A stretch of 60,042 nt of DNA from Sulfuricellaceae bacterium (GCA_030690895.1 JAUYFQ010000022.1:1-60042); one strand, 5' to 3'. Shown: positions 41,930 through 54,025, numbered from the stretch's first letter. Notes: generated by a model not told the origin, from the sequence alone. Made by a program: numbers and translations.

Positions 41930-44806
41930 ATGAGCGGTATCCAGTTTTACTCCGTTGTGCCCGGGCAGCTTATTGATTCCGCCGCCCGCGCCATAGCCAG
42001 TCTGGAGTCGGCCAGGCTGCCAAATCTGAACGGCATAATCCTCCTCCTGCCCAATCTGCATTCCGCACGGGATATGGGAACCTGCCTGCGGCAGGCGGCT
42101 GGGGTCGAGACATTGATTTTACCGCGCTTCGAGACCTTCAGGAGCCTGGCGAAACAGGCTGAAAAAGGTCGTCCCTTGCCGTTCAGTCGTCGCCAAAGCC
42201 TGATTTACCAAGCATTGCGAGAGCGGGAGTGGTTTCCTCGCAGCGAATTGTGGCATGTCAGTGCTGAATTGTTGACCCTGTTCGATGAAATGACACTGCA
42301 TCAGGTTCGCCTGCCCGCAAACGAAGCAGATTTTTTGCAACAGCTTGAGGCTGCATATGCCGCTGGACACGACAATGCCGCGCTGCAATTTGAATCCCGG
42401 CTGGTATTCGAGCTTTGGCACGCCATGCTGGCCGATGTGAGCGATGAAGCCGATGATGTTGATGATGCGGTACGTTACCAAATGCAGCTTGCCGGGTTGC
42501 TATCCAGCCTCGATACGCCGCTGTATGTGTTGGGAATGAATGGCCTGCTGCCGGTTGAACTCGATTTTCTGGAACGCTATGCGCAACATGCGCCGGTGAG
42601 CTGTTTTTTCGACGATCCGGCACTGGCGCAGCCCGACAGTCTTCCCGCGCTGCTGGCGGCGTGCTGGCCTGTGCCTGAGCAAGAACTGCCCATGCATGAT
42701 CGCGTAGCTAGTTTTAATGCAAAACTCGCGCAGCGAGCCTGCGTCCCTCTCCCCCCATGGGAGAGAGTTAGGAGAGAGGGAGGCGCGGCAGGTAGCCCGA
42801 TAAATGGCCGTATCGAAATCTGCTCGGCTCATGGCCTGGAACATGAGGCCAGCGCCGCAGCATTCCAGATTGGCCAATGGCTGGCGCAAGGCAAAACGGC
42901 CATTGCCGTTGTGGCGCAGGACAGGCTGGTGGCGCGGCGCATGCGCGCTCTGCTGGAGCGGGATCAGGTGCTGGTGCAGGACGAAACCGGCTGGACGCTC
43001 TCCACCACCAGCGCCAGCACGGTGGTGATGCGCTGGCTGGATAATCTGGACAGCCGCTTTCACCATCAGGACTTGCTGGATTTTTTGAAATCCCCCTTCG
43101 TGCTGGCAGGCTGGGAAGCCGAGCGCAGAAGGCTGGGCGTGTTCGGCCTGGAACAGGCGATTCGCAAGCATAGCGTCGTGTCTGGCCTCAACCGCTATCG
43201 ATCCTTGCTGGGCAACGCGCCAGAAGCGCTCGAACTGCTGGACGCGCTACACCGCGCGCAGTCGCTCTTGCCCAAAAGCAAAGCGCTAAGCCTGTCGAAA
43301 TGGATTGCCAACCTACAGGCCAGCCTCGCCGAACTGCATATCCTTGATGCCCTGCGCCACGACCTGGCGGGCACCCAGTTGCTCGATCTGCTGGAAACCC
43401 TGCGTGCCGATCTGACTCAGGATGGCGCGCCGTTCGAATATGGCGAATGGCGCAAGTGGTTGAATTTGCAGTTTGAAGACGCCGTGTTTCGCGATGAGGA
43501 AGTGAGCAGCCCTGTCATTTTTACTCACTTGGGCGCGTGTCGCCTGCGCAAATTCGATGCCGTCGCCATGGTCGGCGCGGATGCCGCCCACCTGCCCGCT
43601 CCAGGCCGTAAATCGGCATTCTTCAACCAGTCGGTGAGAGCCAGCTTGGGGCTGAAAGACCGGGGCGCAACGCTGGAAATCGAGCGGCAGGACTTGCTGT
43701 CTTTACTGGCGACATGCGATTCGGTCTGGATTTCCTGGCAGTCACACAAAAATGGCGAGCACAATGCTCTCAGCCCCTGGCTGGAACGGCTGGACGTGTT
43801 TCACCGCCTGGCGTTTGACAAAGGCGTGATCAAAGCTGCGCCAGCATTGCCAACCCCCTTGTCCCCGGGATTTTTATCGCACGGCATACCTGTTCCCGAT
43901 GTACCGCCAGCGCAAGTACCGACCCGCCTGTCGGTCAGCGCCTACAACAGCCTGGTCGCCTGCCCGTACCAGTTTTTTGCCCGTCATGTTTTGCGCCTGA
44001 ACGAACTGGATGAGGTGTCGGTCGCGCTGGAAAAAAGGGATTACGGCGAATATATTCATGCCATCCTGCACCAGTTCCATAGCGAGTATCCAGTCCTGAG
44101 CGCCGCCAGTCTAAACGGGCACGAAAAACAAGGCTGCGCCATGCCCGCCCCCCTCTCTCCTTGCTCTCTCCCAGGGGGAGAGAGGGACGCAGACTCGCTT
44201 CGCGAGGCGCATATCAACGACTTGCAAACCGCCTTGCAAACCATCAGCGAGGCCGCGTTCAAGCGCGCCATGGAAGCGGACTTCATTAGTCAGGCCTGGC
44301 TGTTGCGCTGGCAGGCCAGGATTCCCGCTTATCTCCAGTGGCAGATCGAGCGGGAAGCCCAGGGCTGGCGCTGGCAAGCAGGTGAATTGAAGGCCACCCG
44401 GCAGATCGACTTGCCGAAAAGCCAAGAACTGACCCTGCATGGCCGCCTCGATCGGGTGGATCGCAGCACGGATGGCAGCGCCGTGCTGGACTACAAAACC
44501 CAGAGCAGCACTTTGCTGAGGAAAAAACTCGAAACCGCCGGAGAAGACGTGCAACTGGCTTGCTATGCCCTGCTGATGGACGAGCCTCCGATACAAACGC
44601 TATTCGTCGCGCTGGACGAAACCCCGGTCAAAAACGTGGGCGATGATTTGTCGGTCGGCGAACTGGCCGCAGCCAATCTGGCGCGTTTGCAGGAAATATT
44701 TACCGCGATGCATCAGGGCGCGGGTCTGCCCGCCCAAGGCGTGACCGCCGTCTGCCAGTATTGCGAAGTGCGCGGCCTGTGCCGCAAGGATTACTGGAAT
44801 GCATGA
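41930..44806 (+). CDS. AddB-like PD-(D/E)XK nuclease/inactive helicase subunit
   Basis: A 958-residue protein with a degenerate UvrD-like N-terminal part (NGIILLLPNLHSARDM, no Walker A) and a C-terminal RecB-type nuclease (LHGRLDRVDRS...LDYKTQSS near 854). Cysteines in VACPYQFFARHVL and CQYCEVRGLCRKDYW fit the iron-sulfur staple of AddB. With the next gene it should form an end-resection nuclease-helicase for recombination repair. Two copies of a 60-base repeat are inserted in frame (about residues 266-286 and 740-760), adding sequences such as PLPPWERVRREGG. The reading frame remains intact. Confidence 0.88.
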   Translation: MSGIQFYSVVPGQLIDSAARAIASLESARLPNLNGIILLLPNLHSARDMGTCLRQAAGVETLILPRFETFRSLAKQAEKGRPLPFSRRQSLIYQALREREWFPRSELWHVSAELLTLFDEMTLHQVRLPANEADFLQQLEAAYAAGHDNAALQFESRLVFELWHAMLADVSDEADDVDDAVRYQMQLAGLLSSLDTPLYVLGMNGLLPVELDFLERYAQHAPVSCFFDDPALAQPDSLPALLAACWPVPEQELPMHDRVASFNAKLAQRACVPLPPWERVRREGGAAGSPINGRIEICSAHGLEHEASAAAFQIGQWLAQGKTAIAVVAQDRLVARRMRALLERDQVLVQDETGWTLSTTSASTVVMRWLDNLDSRFHHQDLLDFLKSPFVLAGWEAERRRLGVFGLEQAIRKHSVVSGLNRYRSLLGNAPEALELLDALHRAQSLLPKSKALSLSKWIANLQASLAELHILDALRHDLAGTQLLDLLETLRADLTQDGAPFEYGEWRKWLNLQFEDAVFRDEEVSSPVIFTHLGACRLRKFDAVAMVGADAAHLPAPGRKSAFFNQSVRASLGLKDRGATLEIERQDLLSLLATCDSVWISWQSHKNGEHNALSPWLERLDVFHRLAFDKGVIKAAPALPTPLSPGFLSHGIPVPDVPPAQVPTRLSVSAYNSLVACPYQFFARHVLRLNELDEVSVALEKRDYGEYIHAILHQFHSEYPVLSAASLNGHEKQGCAMPAPLSPCSLPGGERDADSLREAHINDLQTALQTISEAAFKRAMEADFISQAWLLRWQARIPAYLQWQIEREAQGWRWQAGELKATRQIDLPKSQELTLHGRLDRVDRSTDGSAVLDYKTQSSTLLRKKLETAGEDVQLACYALLMDEPPIQTLFVALDETPVKNVGDDLSVGELAAANLARLQEIFTAMHQGAGLPAQGVTAVCQYCEVRGLCRKDYWNA
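42725..42785. repeat. Repeat copy 1 inside the addB-like gene
   Basis: A 61-base unit containing GCGTCCCTCTCCCC, ATGGGAGAGAG and GGAGAGAGGG. It is the near-identical inverted counterpart of copy 2 (44147-44206) and resembles copy 3 (48212-48272). The unit has CTCGCG...GCGAG at one end and a CCCTCTC/GAGAGGG palindrome at the other. Confidence 0.8.
44147..44206. repeat. Repeat copy 2 inside the addB-like gene, inverted to copy 1
   Basis: CCCCCTCTCTCC, TTGCTCTCTCCC and GGGGGAGAGAGGGACGCAG, ending CTCGCTTCGCGAG. Translated in frame as APLSPCSLPGGERDADSLRE, a string of the sort this repeat family produces when it lands in genes. Confidence 0.8.
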
Positions 44807-47800
44807 TTTTGATTACGCCGCAGCGCTCGACCCGCAGCGCTCAGTCGTCGTGGAAGCCTGCGCAGGCAGCGGCAAAACCTGGCTGCTGGTATCCCGTATC
44901 CTGCGCCTGTTGCTGGCTGGCGCGAAACCCGGCGAGATTCTGGCCATCACCTTCACACGCAAGGCCGCGCAAGAGATGCAGGCGCGCCTGACCGAGTGGT
45001 TGCGCGTGCTGGCCTTGGGAACGGACGCACAAGCGCGGGATTTTTTGAAACAACGTGCACTGTCAGCCGACGAAGTGGAAGCCTGCCTGCCCCAGGCTCG
45101 CAACCTGCTTGAAGTGGTGCTGAAGGCGGAACCTGCGCTATGCATTCACACCTTTCACGGCTGGTTCCTGCAACTGTTGCAAAATGCGCCCTTGAGCGGC
45201 GGCAGCAGCGCCAATTTCAGCCTGCACGACCAAAGCGCGGCGCTGCTGGAAGAAGCCTGGCAGAGCCTGGCGGAAGAACTGGCCGGAAAACCGGAAGACC
45301 CGGTCGCGGCTTCATTGGCTTTTCTATTTTCCCGCTACGGCCTGAGCAGCACGCGCAGCCTGTTGTTTGGTTTCGTCAACCGGCGGGCGGAGTGGTGGGC
45401 TTATACCGCTGGGCAGGCCGACACACTGAATTACGCGCTGGACAGCTTGCGCGACGAAATGGGCGTTGACCCTGATCAGGACGTGCTGGGCGAATTGTGG
45501 CAAACCGAGGGGCTGACACAATGGCTGGCGGACTATGCCGCCCTGCTTGGCCGGAATTCGCCCACGGACATAAAACTGGCTGACGATCTGGTCAGCGCGA
45601 GCCTGGACGAGGATAGAGAAACGCGTTTTGAAGCCGTCTGGAAGTGCTGCTTTATCCTTGCCGGCACGCGAAAAAATCGCAAAGCCAGCAAAGCTCAAGC
45701 AGAACGGCTGGGTAGCCACGGGGAAGCCCGCCTGCTCGAATTGCACGAGCTGATTTGCGACCATTTCGCCAGCGCTCGTGATAGTCTGAAAAATCAGGCC
45801 GCCTGGCGCTTCAATCAGGCCGGGCTGCGCTGTGGCGAGGCGCTGCTGCAACGCTACCAGCAACTCAAGGAAGACCGTCAATTGCTCGATTTCGGCGACA
45901 TCGAGTGGCGCGCCTTTCAACTGCTCTCCCATGGCGCCCACGCCGAATACATGCAAGTCCGGCTCGATAGCCGCTATCGCCACATTCTGCTGGATGAGTT
46001 CCAGGACACCAACCCCTTGCAATGGCAGGTGATGGAAGCCTGGCTGGCCTCCTATGGCGCGGCAGGCGCGCAGCCCCGCGTGTTTCTGGTCGGCGACCAA
46101 AAACAGTCCATTTACCGCTTCCGTCGCGCTGAAGCACTGCTATTTGAGCAAGTATCCCGCCAACTGGTCAGGGATTTTGGCGCGCTTCGTCTGGTGCAGA
46201 ACACCTCCCGCCGTAGCGCGCCTGTCATCATTGCCGCAGTGAACCGGGTCTTTGATGAGCATCCGGATTTTCCCGGCTATCACCCTCACGACTCGCATCT
46301 CGCGCATCTGGACGGCGCGCTGCAAGTCTTGCCGCTGGCGCAGCATGGCGAGCCTGAAGCCGCTAACGCGCATGGCCTGTCGCTACGCAACCCGCTGTGC
46401 GAAGCGCGTGCCGAGAGCGAAGATTTGCGCCGCGAACAAGAAGCCAGCCAACTCGCGGCTCAGATAAGGAAAATGGTGGGGTCGTGGCGCATCGCGGATG
46501 AAACGCGGGGCGAACGGGCAGCGGACTACCGCGACATCATGTTGCTGGTACGCAGCCGCGCCGGACTGGAAACCTATGAACGCGCCTTGCGGATTGCCGG
46601 GATTCCTTACTTGAGCTCGCGCCAGGGCGGCCTGCTGGATACGCTGGAATGCAGCGACTTGACAGCCTTGCTGAGCTTTCTGGTCACGCCCTTTGCCGAC
46701 CTCAGGCTGGCTCAAATTTTGCGATCCCCCCTGTTTTCCTGCCGCGATGAAGAATTGCTGTTACTGGCGCAGGATAACGCCCCCTCTCCTCCTAATTTGA
46801 GCTGGTGGCAACGCCTCTGCGCCTTGCCGGCGCCCCCCCCCGCGCTGGCGTTGGCGCGGCAACGGCTGGGGCGATGGTTTTCTCTGGCGGATCGCCTGCC
46901 TGTCCATGATCTGCTGGACAAAATCTACTTCGAGGGCGAAGTCATGCAGTGCTACGCCGCAGCCACGCCCGCCACGATACGCAGAGGCGTGCTTGCCAAC
47001 CTGCACGCCTTCATCGAGCTGGCGCTGAACATGGATAGTGGTCGCTATCCCAGCCTGGCGCGCTTTATCGATGAAATCGCCGCCCTGAAACAGGCGCCTG
47101 ACCAGGAATCGCCGGACACCGCGACCATAGGCGATGGCGGCAATGCCGTCCGGATTCTCACCGTACATGGCGCCAAGGGACTGGAGGCGCCCATCGTCTG
47201 GCTGCTCGACGCCAATGCCGCCGACCGGAACGATAAAGGCTACCGCGTCCTGCTGGACTGGCCACCGGAAGACCCGGCGCCCACTCATTTTTCCCTACTG
47301 AGCAAAAAAGACGAGTTGAGCCGCCTGCAAGGGCAATTCGTGGAAAAGGAGAAACAACTTGACCAACGCGAAAACCTGAACCTGCTCTATGTCGCCATGA
47401 CTCGAGCCAAACAGGTTTTCATCATGAGCGGCTGTGAGAATTCAAAAGCCAAAGAAAGCTGGTATACGCTGGTTCAACAGAAGCTGGCAGATTCCGGCTT
47501 GGCGGAGAGCCTGCCCTGCATTGCGCCGGTAGAACAAGATTTGACTGAACCACAGCCGTCCCTGCCAGCAGATGCGCCGCCCCTGCCCGTGCCGCCGACC
47601 GGCAGCCGCAAGCAGGATAAACTCGACGATGCCAGAGTGCACGGTATCCGGGTACACGCCCTGCTGGAATGGATTCAGCTTGGCTCAACGCTTGAAAGCC
47701 AGCGTGACAGCCTGCAAATTCGGCTGGAATGCGGAGAATCAGAATTTCAGTCAGCCTGGCAAGAGGCCGAAGCCGTGCTGAGCGCACCCAACCTGACACG

Positions 47801-48083
47801 TTTTTTCGACCCGGATCAATATGTATCAGCTCACAACGAGTTGGCCTTCATGGGCTCCAGTGGTGAACTGCGACGCATCGACCGGTTAGTGGTTTTCGCG
47901 CATGAAGTCTGGGTGCTGGATTACAAGATGAGCGCCTCAGACTCGAATGATCTGTCTATGCTGGCTACCCCTTATCTGGGACAGATGCAGGTTTACCGAG
48001 AGGCGATGCGGACGGTGTTTACCGACAGGCCGGTAAAGTGCTTGCTGATATTTTCGGGGGGCAGGGTGTTTGAAGTGGCTTGA
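44799..48083 (+). CDS. AddA-like UvrD-family helicase-nuclease
   Basis: A 1094-residue protein. Walker A VVEACAGSGKTWLL near 18-31, ILAITFTRKAAQEMQ, LLDEFQDTNPLQWQVM (motif II), VGDQKQSIYRFRRAE, RILTVHGAKGLEAPIVW and LLYVAMTRAKQVF (motif VI), and a C-terminal RecB-type nuclease VWVLDYKMSAS. It is the motor and second nuclease of an AddAB-type complex, the functional equivalent of RecBCD. Start overlaps the addB-like stop by eight bases. The 45330-46100 region of the gene has no damage. Confidence 0.92.
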   Translation: MHDFDYAAALDPQRSVVVEACAGSGKTWLLVSRILRLLLAGAKPGEILAITFTRKAAQEMQARLTEWLRVLALGTDAQARDFLKQRALSADEVEACLPQARNLLEVVLKAEPALCIHTFHGWFLQLLQNAPLSGGSSANFSLHDQSAALLEEAWQSLAEELAGKPEDPVAASLAFLFSRYGLSSTRSLLFGFVNRRAEWWAYTAGQADTLNYALDSLRDEMGVDPDQDVLGELWQTEGLTQWLADYAALLGRNSPTDIKLADDLVSASLDEDRETRFEAVWKCCFILAGTRKNRKASKAQAERLGSHGEARLLELHELICDHFASARDSLKNQAAWRFNQAGLRCGEALLQRYQQLKEDRQLLDFGDIEWRAFQLLSHGAHAEYMQVRLDSRYRHILLDEFQDTNPLQWQVMEAWLASYGAAGAQPRVFLVGDQKQSIYRFRRAEALLFEQVSRQLVRDFGALRLVQNTSRRSAPVIIAAVNRVFDEHPDFPGYHPHDSHLAHLDGALQVLPLAQHGEPEAANAHGLSLRNPLCEARAESEDLRREQEASQLAAQIRKMVGSWRIADETRGERAADYRDIMLLVRSRAGLETYERALRIAGIPYLSSRQGGLLDTLECSDLTALLSFLVTPFADLRLAQILRSPLFSCRDEELLLLAQDNAPSPPNLSWWQRLCALPAPPPALALARQRLGRWFSLADRLPVHDLLDKIYFEGEVMQCYAAATPATIRRGVLANLHAFIELALNMDSGRYPSLARFIDEIAALKQAPDQESPDTATIGDGGNAVRILTVHGAKGLEAPIVWLLDANAADRNDKGYRVLLDWPPEDPAPTHFSLLSKKDELSRLQGQFVEKEKQLDQRENLNLLYVAMTRAKQVFIMSGCENSKAKESWYTLVQQKLADSGLAESLPCIAPVEQDLTEPQPSLPADAPPLPVPPTGSRKQDKLDDARVHGIRVHALLEWIQLGSTLESQRDSLQIRLECGESEFQSAWQEAEAVLSAPNLTRFFDPDQYVSAHNELAFMGSSGELRRIDRLVVFAHEVWVLDYKMSASDSNDLSMLATPYLGQMQVYREAMRTVFTDRPVKCLLIFSGGRVFEVA

Positions 48084-48108
48084 TCCAGAACATCAATGAC
48101 CTTTGTCT

Positions 48109-48213
48109 AACTGTCATACCCGAGGGCGCGAGTGGCGAATCGCCGCCCCGAATTATGTACCCATGGGCATAAAAAACAGCGCTTCGCCACTCGCGCCCTC
48201 GGGTATGACAGTT
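48109..48213. repeat. 105-base element with 31-base perfect inverted arms
   Basis: Arm 48109-48139 (beginning AACTGTCATACCCGAGGG) is the exact reverse complement of 48183-48213. The 43-base centre contains no gene. It lies 25 bases after the addA-like stop. Such a structure is either a MITE-like mobile element or a very stable RNA hairpin after the transcript end. No target-site duplication is evident. Repeat copy 3 begins right at the second arm. Confidence 0.8.
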
Positions 48214-48272
48214 TCCCTCTCTCCTTGCTCTCTCCCAAGGGGAGAGAGGGACGAAGGCAACGCTTCGCGTTG
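48212..48272. repeat. Repeat copy 3, intergenic
   Basis: TTCCCTCTCTCC, TTGCTCTCTCCC, AAGGGGAGAGAGGGACG and CAACGCTTCGCGTTG: the same unit as the two copies in the addB-like gene, in the orientation of copy 2. Confidence 0.75.
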
Positions 48273-48314
48273 TTTCAACGTTAACCTGATCCTGTTGATC
48301 CGAAAACAACCAAC

Positions 48315-48344
48315 AAAAAACGCCCACTTGTGGGCGTTTTTTTT
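48315..48344. terminator. Bidirectional terminator between addA-like and outer-membrane gene
   Basis: CGCCCAC-TT-GTGGGCG with six A before and eight T after; it serves the plus-strand addBA-like operon and the minus-strand gene ending at 48362. Confidence 0.92.
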
Positions 48345-48361
48345 CGAGGTGCCAAATTCGG

Positions 48362-48916
48362 TCAGAAATTGATACCAAATTTGGCGGCAACCAGCCAGTT
48401 GTCTGCACCGAACTTGCCAGGGGCAATTTCCTTATCGCGCGTATCTTGATAGCGGGCGCCAAGGCCTGCAAAGAAATGGCCACTACGGTAGTTGAGATTG
48501 GTAGAGAGCTGGAAGCTCGACAAGGAAGCCATTTGGTCATCAATGACGGCACGCACGTAGCCAATGCCGGGGCCAGCGCCAACCGTCCAGCCCTTCCCGA
48601 TGGACACGAAGTAGTTGGGATTCATCTCAAAGCTGGTCACTGACATGTTGTCTTGGTTGTAGTAACCAATGTTGAACTGTTGGCGAATAGATCCAGTCGG
48701 GGGCTGGAACCACGGGCAGTTGAGAGAAAGTTCCCCGCCCGTATATTGGTCGGAATTGCCATTATCAGGGTTCATCGAGCCGACTACGCCTGCCAGTGTG
48801 AATTCGGGTTTCCAGCCATCTTGCTTGAAGGGGGCCCACGACCAGCCATCGGCCAGTGCATTGCCCGACATGGCGAGTGCGGATAGGAAGGCAATAGTAC
48901 CAAGTTTGCGATTCAT
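48362..48916 (-). CDS. Outer-membrane beta-barrel protein, unknown
   Basis: A 184-residue protein with a signal peptide (MNRKLGTIAFLSALAMSGNA, cleavage after ALA) and alternating aromatic strands (FNIGYYNQDNMSVTSFEMNP, LNYRSGHFFAGLGARYQDTR), ending in phenylalanine (GINF) as outer-membrane barrels do. ATG 48916 follows AGGAG; earlier start at 48988 lacks one. Small eight-strand barrel by size. Substrate or role not known. Confidence 0.75.
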   Translation of the reverse strand: MNRKLGTIAFLSALAMSGNALADGWSWAPFKQDGWKPEFTLAGVVGSMNPDNGNSDQYTGGELSLNCPWFQPPTGSIRQQFNIGYYNQDNMSVTSFEMNPNYFVSIGKGWTVGAGPGIGYVRAVIDDQMASLSSFQLSTNLNYRSGHFFAGLGARYQDTRDKEIAPGKFGADNWLVAAKFGINF

Positions 48917-49010
48917 GCTGATTTCTCCTGAACGACTAATAAATTTAATAATGATGTTGACTTTAACCCAATCAGCGCATGTTGACAATGACGGTCACAT
49001 GGTTTTTCGG

Positions 49011-49361
49011 TTATTTTCCTTCTTGCTCAAATGACAGAACTACTTCGCTGAAGTAGCGTACTGCACTTGGGTCATCCGACAGAGATGTAAGCAAGTTCCA
49101 ATCTTCCGCCTTCAGGGTTTTACTAAAGGGTTTACGATTTTTTACAGTGCAGGTGAGTGTGCCGGGGGCATTTTTTGGCATACCCAAAACTTCTCCGGGC
49201 GCAGAGAATTCCCGTTTGCCTGCATTATCGGTGAAAGTGCAGTCAGCGGGAATGTCTGAAATGACCTTAATATGACTATTGGGCGGTCTGCCATTACAGG
49301 AAATCGCGCAGCAACCGCTCACTGACAAAGCGATTAGGCCCAGTGCAGCCATTTTTTTCAT
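49011..49361 (-). CDS. Small lipoprotein
   Basis: A 116-residue protein with a type II signal (MKKMAALGLIALSVSGC, lipobox VSGC, modified Cys17) followed by CAISCNGRPPNSHI. The mature part is beta-rich with a further cysteine pair (DCTFT, LTCTV). Unknown role, probably envelope-attached. It lies between the barrel protein and rhlE, on the same strand. Confidence 0.75.
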   Translation of the reverse strand: MKKMAALGLIALSVSGCCAISCNGRPPNSHIKVISDIPADCTFTDNAGKREFSAPGEVLGMPKNAPGTLTCTVKNRKPFSKTLKAEDWNLLTSLSDDPSAVRYFSEVVLSFEQEGK

Positions 49362-49445
49362 GTGAATCTCCAGAAATCCTGAGTTGGCAAAGTGGGATTG
49401 TCTGTCATGAGTTTTAATTTGGCAATGGTTTTGAAACGAAACGGA

Positions 49446-50854
<1,409 letters not shown>

Positions 50855-50858
<4 letters not shown>

Positions 50859-51625
50859 GGTGTGGGGCTTTTCGGTGACTTGCTGGATTTCAGGTGATGC
50901 ATCAGGCTGACGACGTAGCCGGAGAGTCCATAAATGATAAAAATAATGAACAGCACCATCGCCGGGTCGGTGGAAATCAGGATGTATCCCAATGCAATCA
51001 GGGGAATGACGGCAAATGGTACGCTGCGGCGCAGGTTGATGTCCTTGCCGCTGTAATAACGCATGTTGCTGACCATGGTCAGACCGGCGAACAGGGTGAC
51101 GCTCCAGGCAATCCAGCGAATGTCCGCGCCCTCGATGCCGTAATCGTTCATGACCCAGACCAGCCCGGCGATCAGGGCGGCGGCGGCAGGACTGGGCAGC
51201 CCCTGGAAGTAGCGTTTGTCGGCCACTTCGAGCTGGGTATTGAAGCGCGCCAGACGTAGCGCGGCTCCCGCGCAGTAAACGAAGGCTGCGATCCAACCGA
51301 GTTTGCCCATGCCTTTCAATGCCCAGACATAGATCACCAAGGCCGGCGCCACGCCGAAGGAAACCATGTCGGAGAGCGAGTCGTATTCGGCGCCGAACGC
51401 GCTTTGGGTATGGGTCAATCGCGCCACTCGGCCATCCAGCCCGTCCAGCACCATGGCAATGAAAATGGCGATGGCCGCCGTTTCATAGCGCCCGTTCATG
51501 GCCTGCACGATGGAGAAGAAACCCGCGAACAGGGCGGCGGTCGTGAACAGGTTGGGCAGCAGGTAGATGCCGCGACGGCGCAGTCTGGCGTCGATCAGGG
51601 GTTTATGGGAATTTGGCGTGACCAT
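50855..51625 (-). CDS. pssA: CDP-diacylglycerol-serine O-phosphatidyltransferase
   Basis: A 256-residue integral membrane protein with the CDP-alcohol phosphotransferase motif around [11 protein letters not shown]...[15 protein letters not shown] (the D-G-x2-A-R-x8-G-x3-D-x3-D pattern) and about eight hydrophobic spans. It makes phosphatidylserine from CDP-diacylglycerol. It is of the type II (Bacillus-like) kind, not the soluble E. coli PssA. It follows psd by five bases, so both steps of phosphatidylethanolamine synthesis are together. Confidence 0.93.
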
Positions 51626-51630
51626 GCGGT

Positions 51631-52290
51631 TCAGGCGGCTTCGGCAGGAATGGTCTCTGCCAGAATGGTTTCCGCCGCGAAGACCTTGTCGCCCAGACTG
51701 ACCTTGGGCTGGGCAGTCAGTGGCAGATAGACATCCACGCGTGAACCGAAGCGGATGAAGCCATAACGCTGGCCGCGCGACAAGACATCGCCAGGCACGA
51801 CATAGCACAGGATACGGCGGGCAATCAGTCCGGCCACCTGAACGGACGTGACATCGGTTCCGTTGGCCGTCTTGAGCCAGACGGCATTGCGTTCATTTTC
51901 GAGCGAGGCCTTGGCCAGATCGGCATTGAGAAACTTGCCGGGGTGGTACCACACTTCCTTGACGGTGCCATCGACCGGGCTGCGGTTGGAATGCACGTTG
52001 AAGACGTTCATGAAGACGCTGATTTTCAGGGCATCGCGTTGCAGGTAGTTGTCGCGGGTACGCTCTACCGCCACGATCCGTCCGTCGGCAGGAGAAAGCA
52101 CGATATTGGGCGCCTGCGGCACGGTGCGCGGCGGGTCACGGAAAAACTGGAGCACAAACAGGCTGATGATCCACAAGGGCAGAGCCCAGAGCCAACCGGC
52201 AAAGCTGGTGACCAACAGCGAAACAAAAATGGAGATGGCCAGAAACGGCCAGCCCTCGCGGGCAATGATAGGGTGGGGGTAATTGTTCAA
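51631..52290 (-). CDS. psd: Phosphatidylserine decarboxylase proenzyme, short archaeal/alpha-type
   Basis: A 219-residue PSD-A form with N-terminal hydrophobic segments, [35 protein letters not shown] and the self-cleavage site [11 protein letters not shown], where Ser becomes the pyruvoyl group. It converts phosphatidylserine to phosphatidylethanolamine. Homology begins at [15 protein letters not shown], so the likely start is TTG 52290 (family members start with ATG here). A longer frame to ATG 52368 runs through a repeat and is suspicious. Confidence 0.85.
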   Translation of the reverse strand: MNNYPHPIIAREGWPFLAISIFVSLLVTSFAGWLWALPLWIISLFVLQFFRDPPRTVPQAPNIVLSPADGRIVAVERTRDNYLQRDALKISVFMNVFNVHSNRSPVDGTVKEVWYHPGKFLNADLAKASLENERNAVWLKTANGTDVTSVQVAGLIARRILCYVVPGDVLSRGQRYGFIRFGSRVDVYLPLTAQPKVSLGDKVFAAETILAETIPAEAA

Positions 52291-52341
52291 ATTTGGGGAG
52301 AGTCCAGTGATTAGTAATCTGGTAATGGGTGATGAGGAATG

Positions 52342-52379
52342 AGTGATGGGTAATGCGGGTTTCCCCATTACCCATCACT
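52342..52379. repeat. Perfect 14-base hairpin between ilvC and psd
   Basis: AGTGATGGGTAATG (52342-52355) and CATTACCCATCACT (52366-52379) with a 10-base loop, embedded in further GTGATGGGTAATG-like direct copies (52321-52340). It lies in the 101-base gap after the ilvC stop and invades the region before the psd start. Confidence 0.8.
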
Positions 52380-52391
52380 GCTAACCCATCA

Positions 52392-53429
<1,038 letters not shown>

Positions 53430-53430
53430 C

Positions 53431-53510
53431 TATTAGCCATCAGCCATCAGCGGTCAGCAATCAGCGGTCAGAAAAACTGTACGCTGAAAACTGACTGCTG
53501 ACTGCTAATA
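53431..53510. repeat. Imperfect inverted repeat between ilvH and ilvC
   Basis: TATTAGC...GGTCAG on the left and CTGACTGCTGACTGCTAATA on the right, with CATCAG/GGTCAG words repeated in the left arm. It resembles the slippage-prone intergenic repeat at 52321-52379 in style but not in sequence. It may be a spacer or an RNA-stability element in the ilv transcript. Confidence 0.65.
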
Positions 53511-53523
53511 GCCATGGTTCAAA

Positions 53524-54015
53524 TCACGATTTCAAAATTCTATCCCCGCGCCCGATGCCGGATGCGCCGGTGCGCACTGTTTCCAGGATGGCGGATTTAT
53601 CCAGTGCTCCGATGAAGGCATCCAGCTTGTGCCCTGCACCGGTCATTTCTATCGTGTAGGTTTTATCCGTGACATCGTTGATGCGGCCACGGAAAATATC
53701 GGACATGCGCTTCATTTCCTCGCGCCACTCGCCCTCGGCGCGCACCTTGACCAGCATCAGCTCGCGCTCGATATGTTCGCCATCGGACAGGTCGACCACC
53801 TTGACTACGTCGATCAGCTTGTTGAGTTGCTTGGTGATTTGCTCGATGACTTCGTCCGAACCACGCGTCACGATGGTCATGCGCGACAGGGTGGCGTCCT
53901 CAGTCGGTGCGACCGTCAGGGATTCGATGTTGTAACCACGCGCCGAAAACAGACCCGCCACGCGGGACAAGGCGCCCGCTTCATTTTCCATCAACAGTGA
54001 AATTATGTGTCTCAT
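53524..54015 (-). CDS. ilvH: Acetolactate synthase small subunit
   Basis: A 163-residue protein with an N-terminal ACT domain (MRHIISLLMENEAGALSRVA, GLFSARGYNIESLTVAPTED) and the C-terminal IlvH domain ending GASGIGRGDRILKS. It activates the large subunit and carries valine feedback inhibition. It follows the large subunit by 10 bases. Confidence 0.96.
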   Translation of the reverse strand: MRHIISLLMENEAGALSRVAGLFSARGYNIESLTVAPTEDATLSRMTIVTRGSDEVIEQITKQLNKLIDVVKVVDLSDGEHIERELMLVKVRAEGEWREEMKRMSDIFRGRINDVTDKTYTIEMTGAGHKLDAFIGALDKSAILETVRTGASGIGRGDRILKS

Positions 54016-54025
54016 GGCCGCCCCT

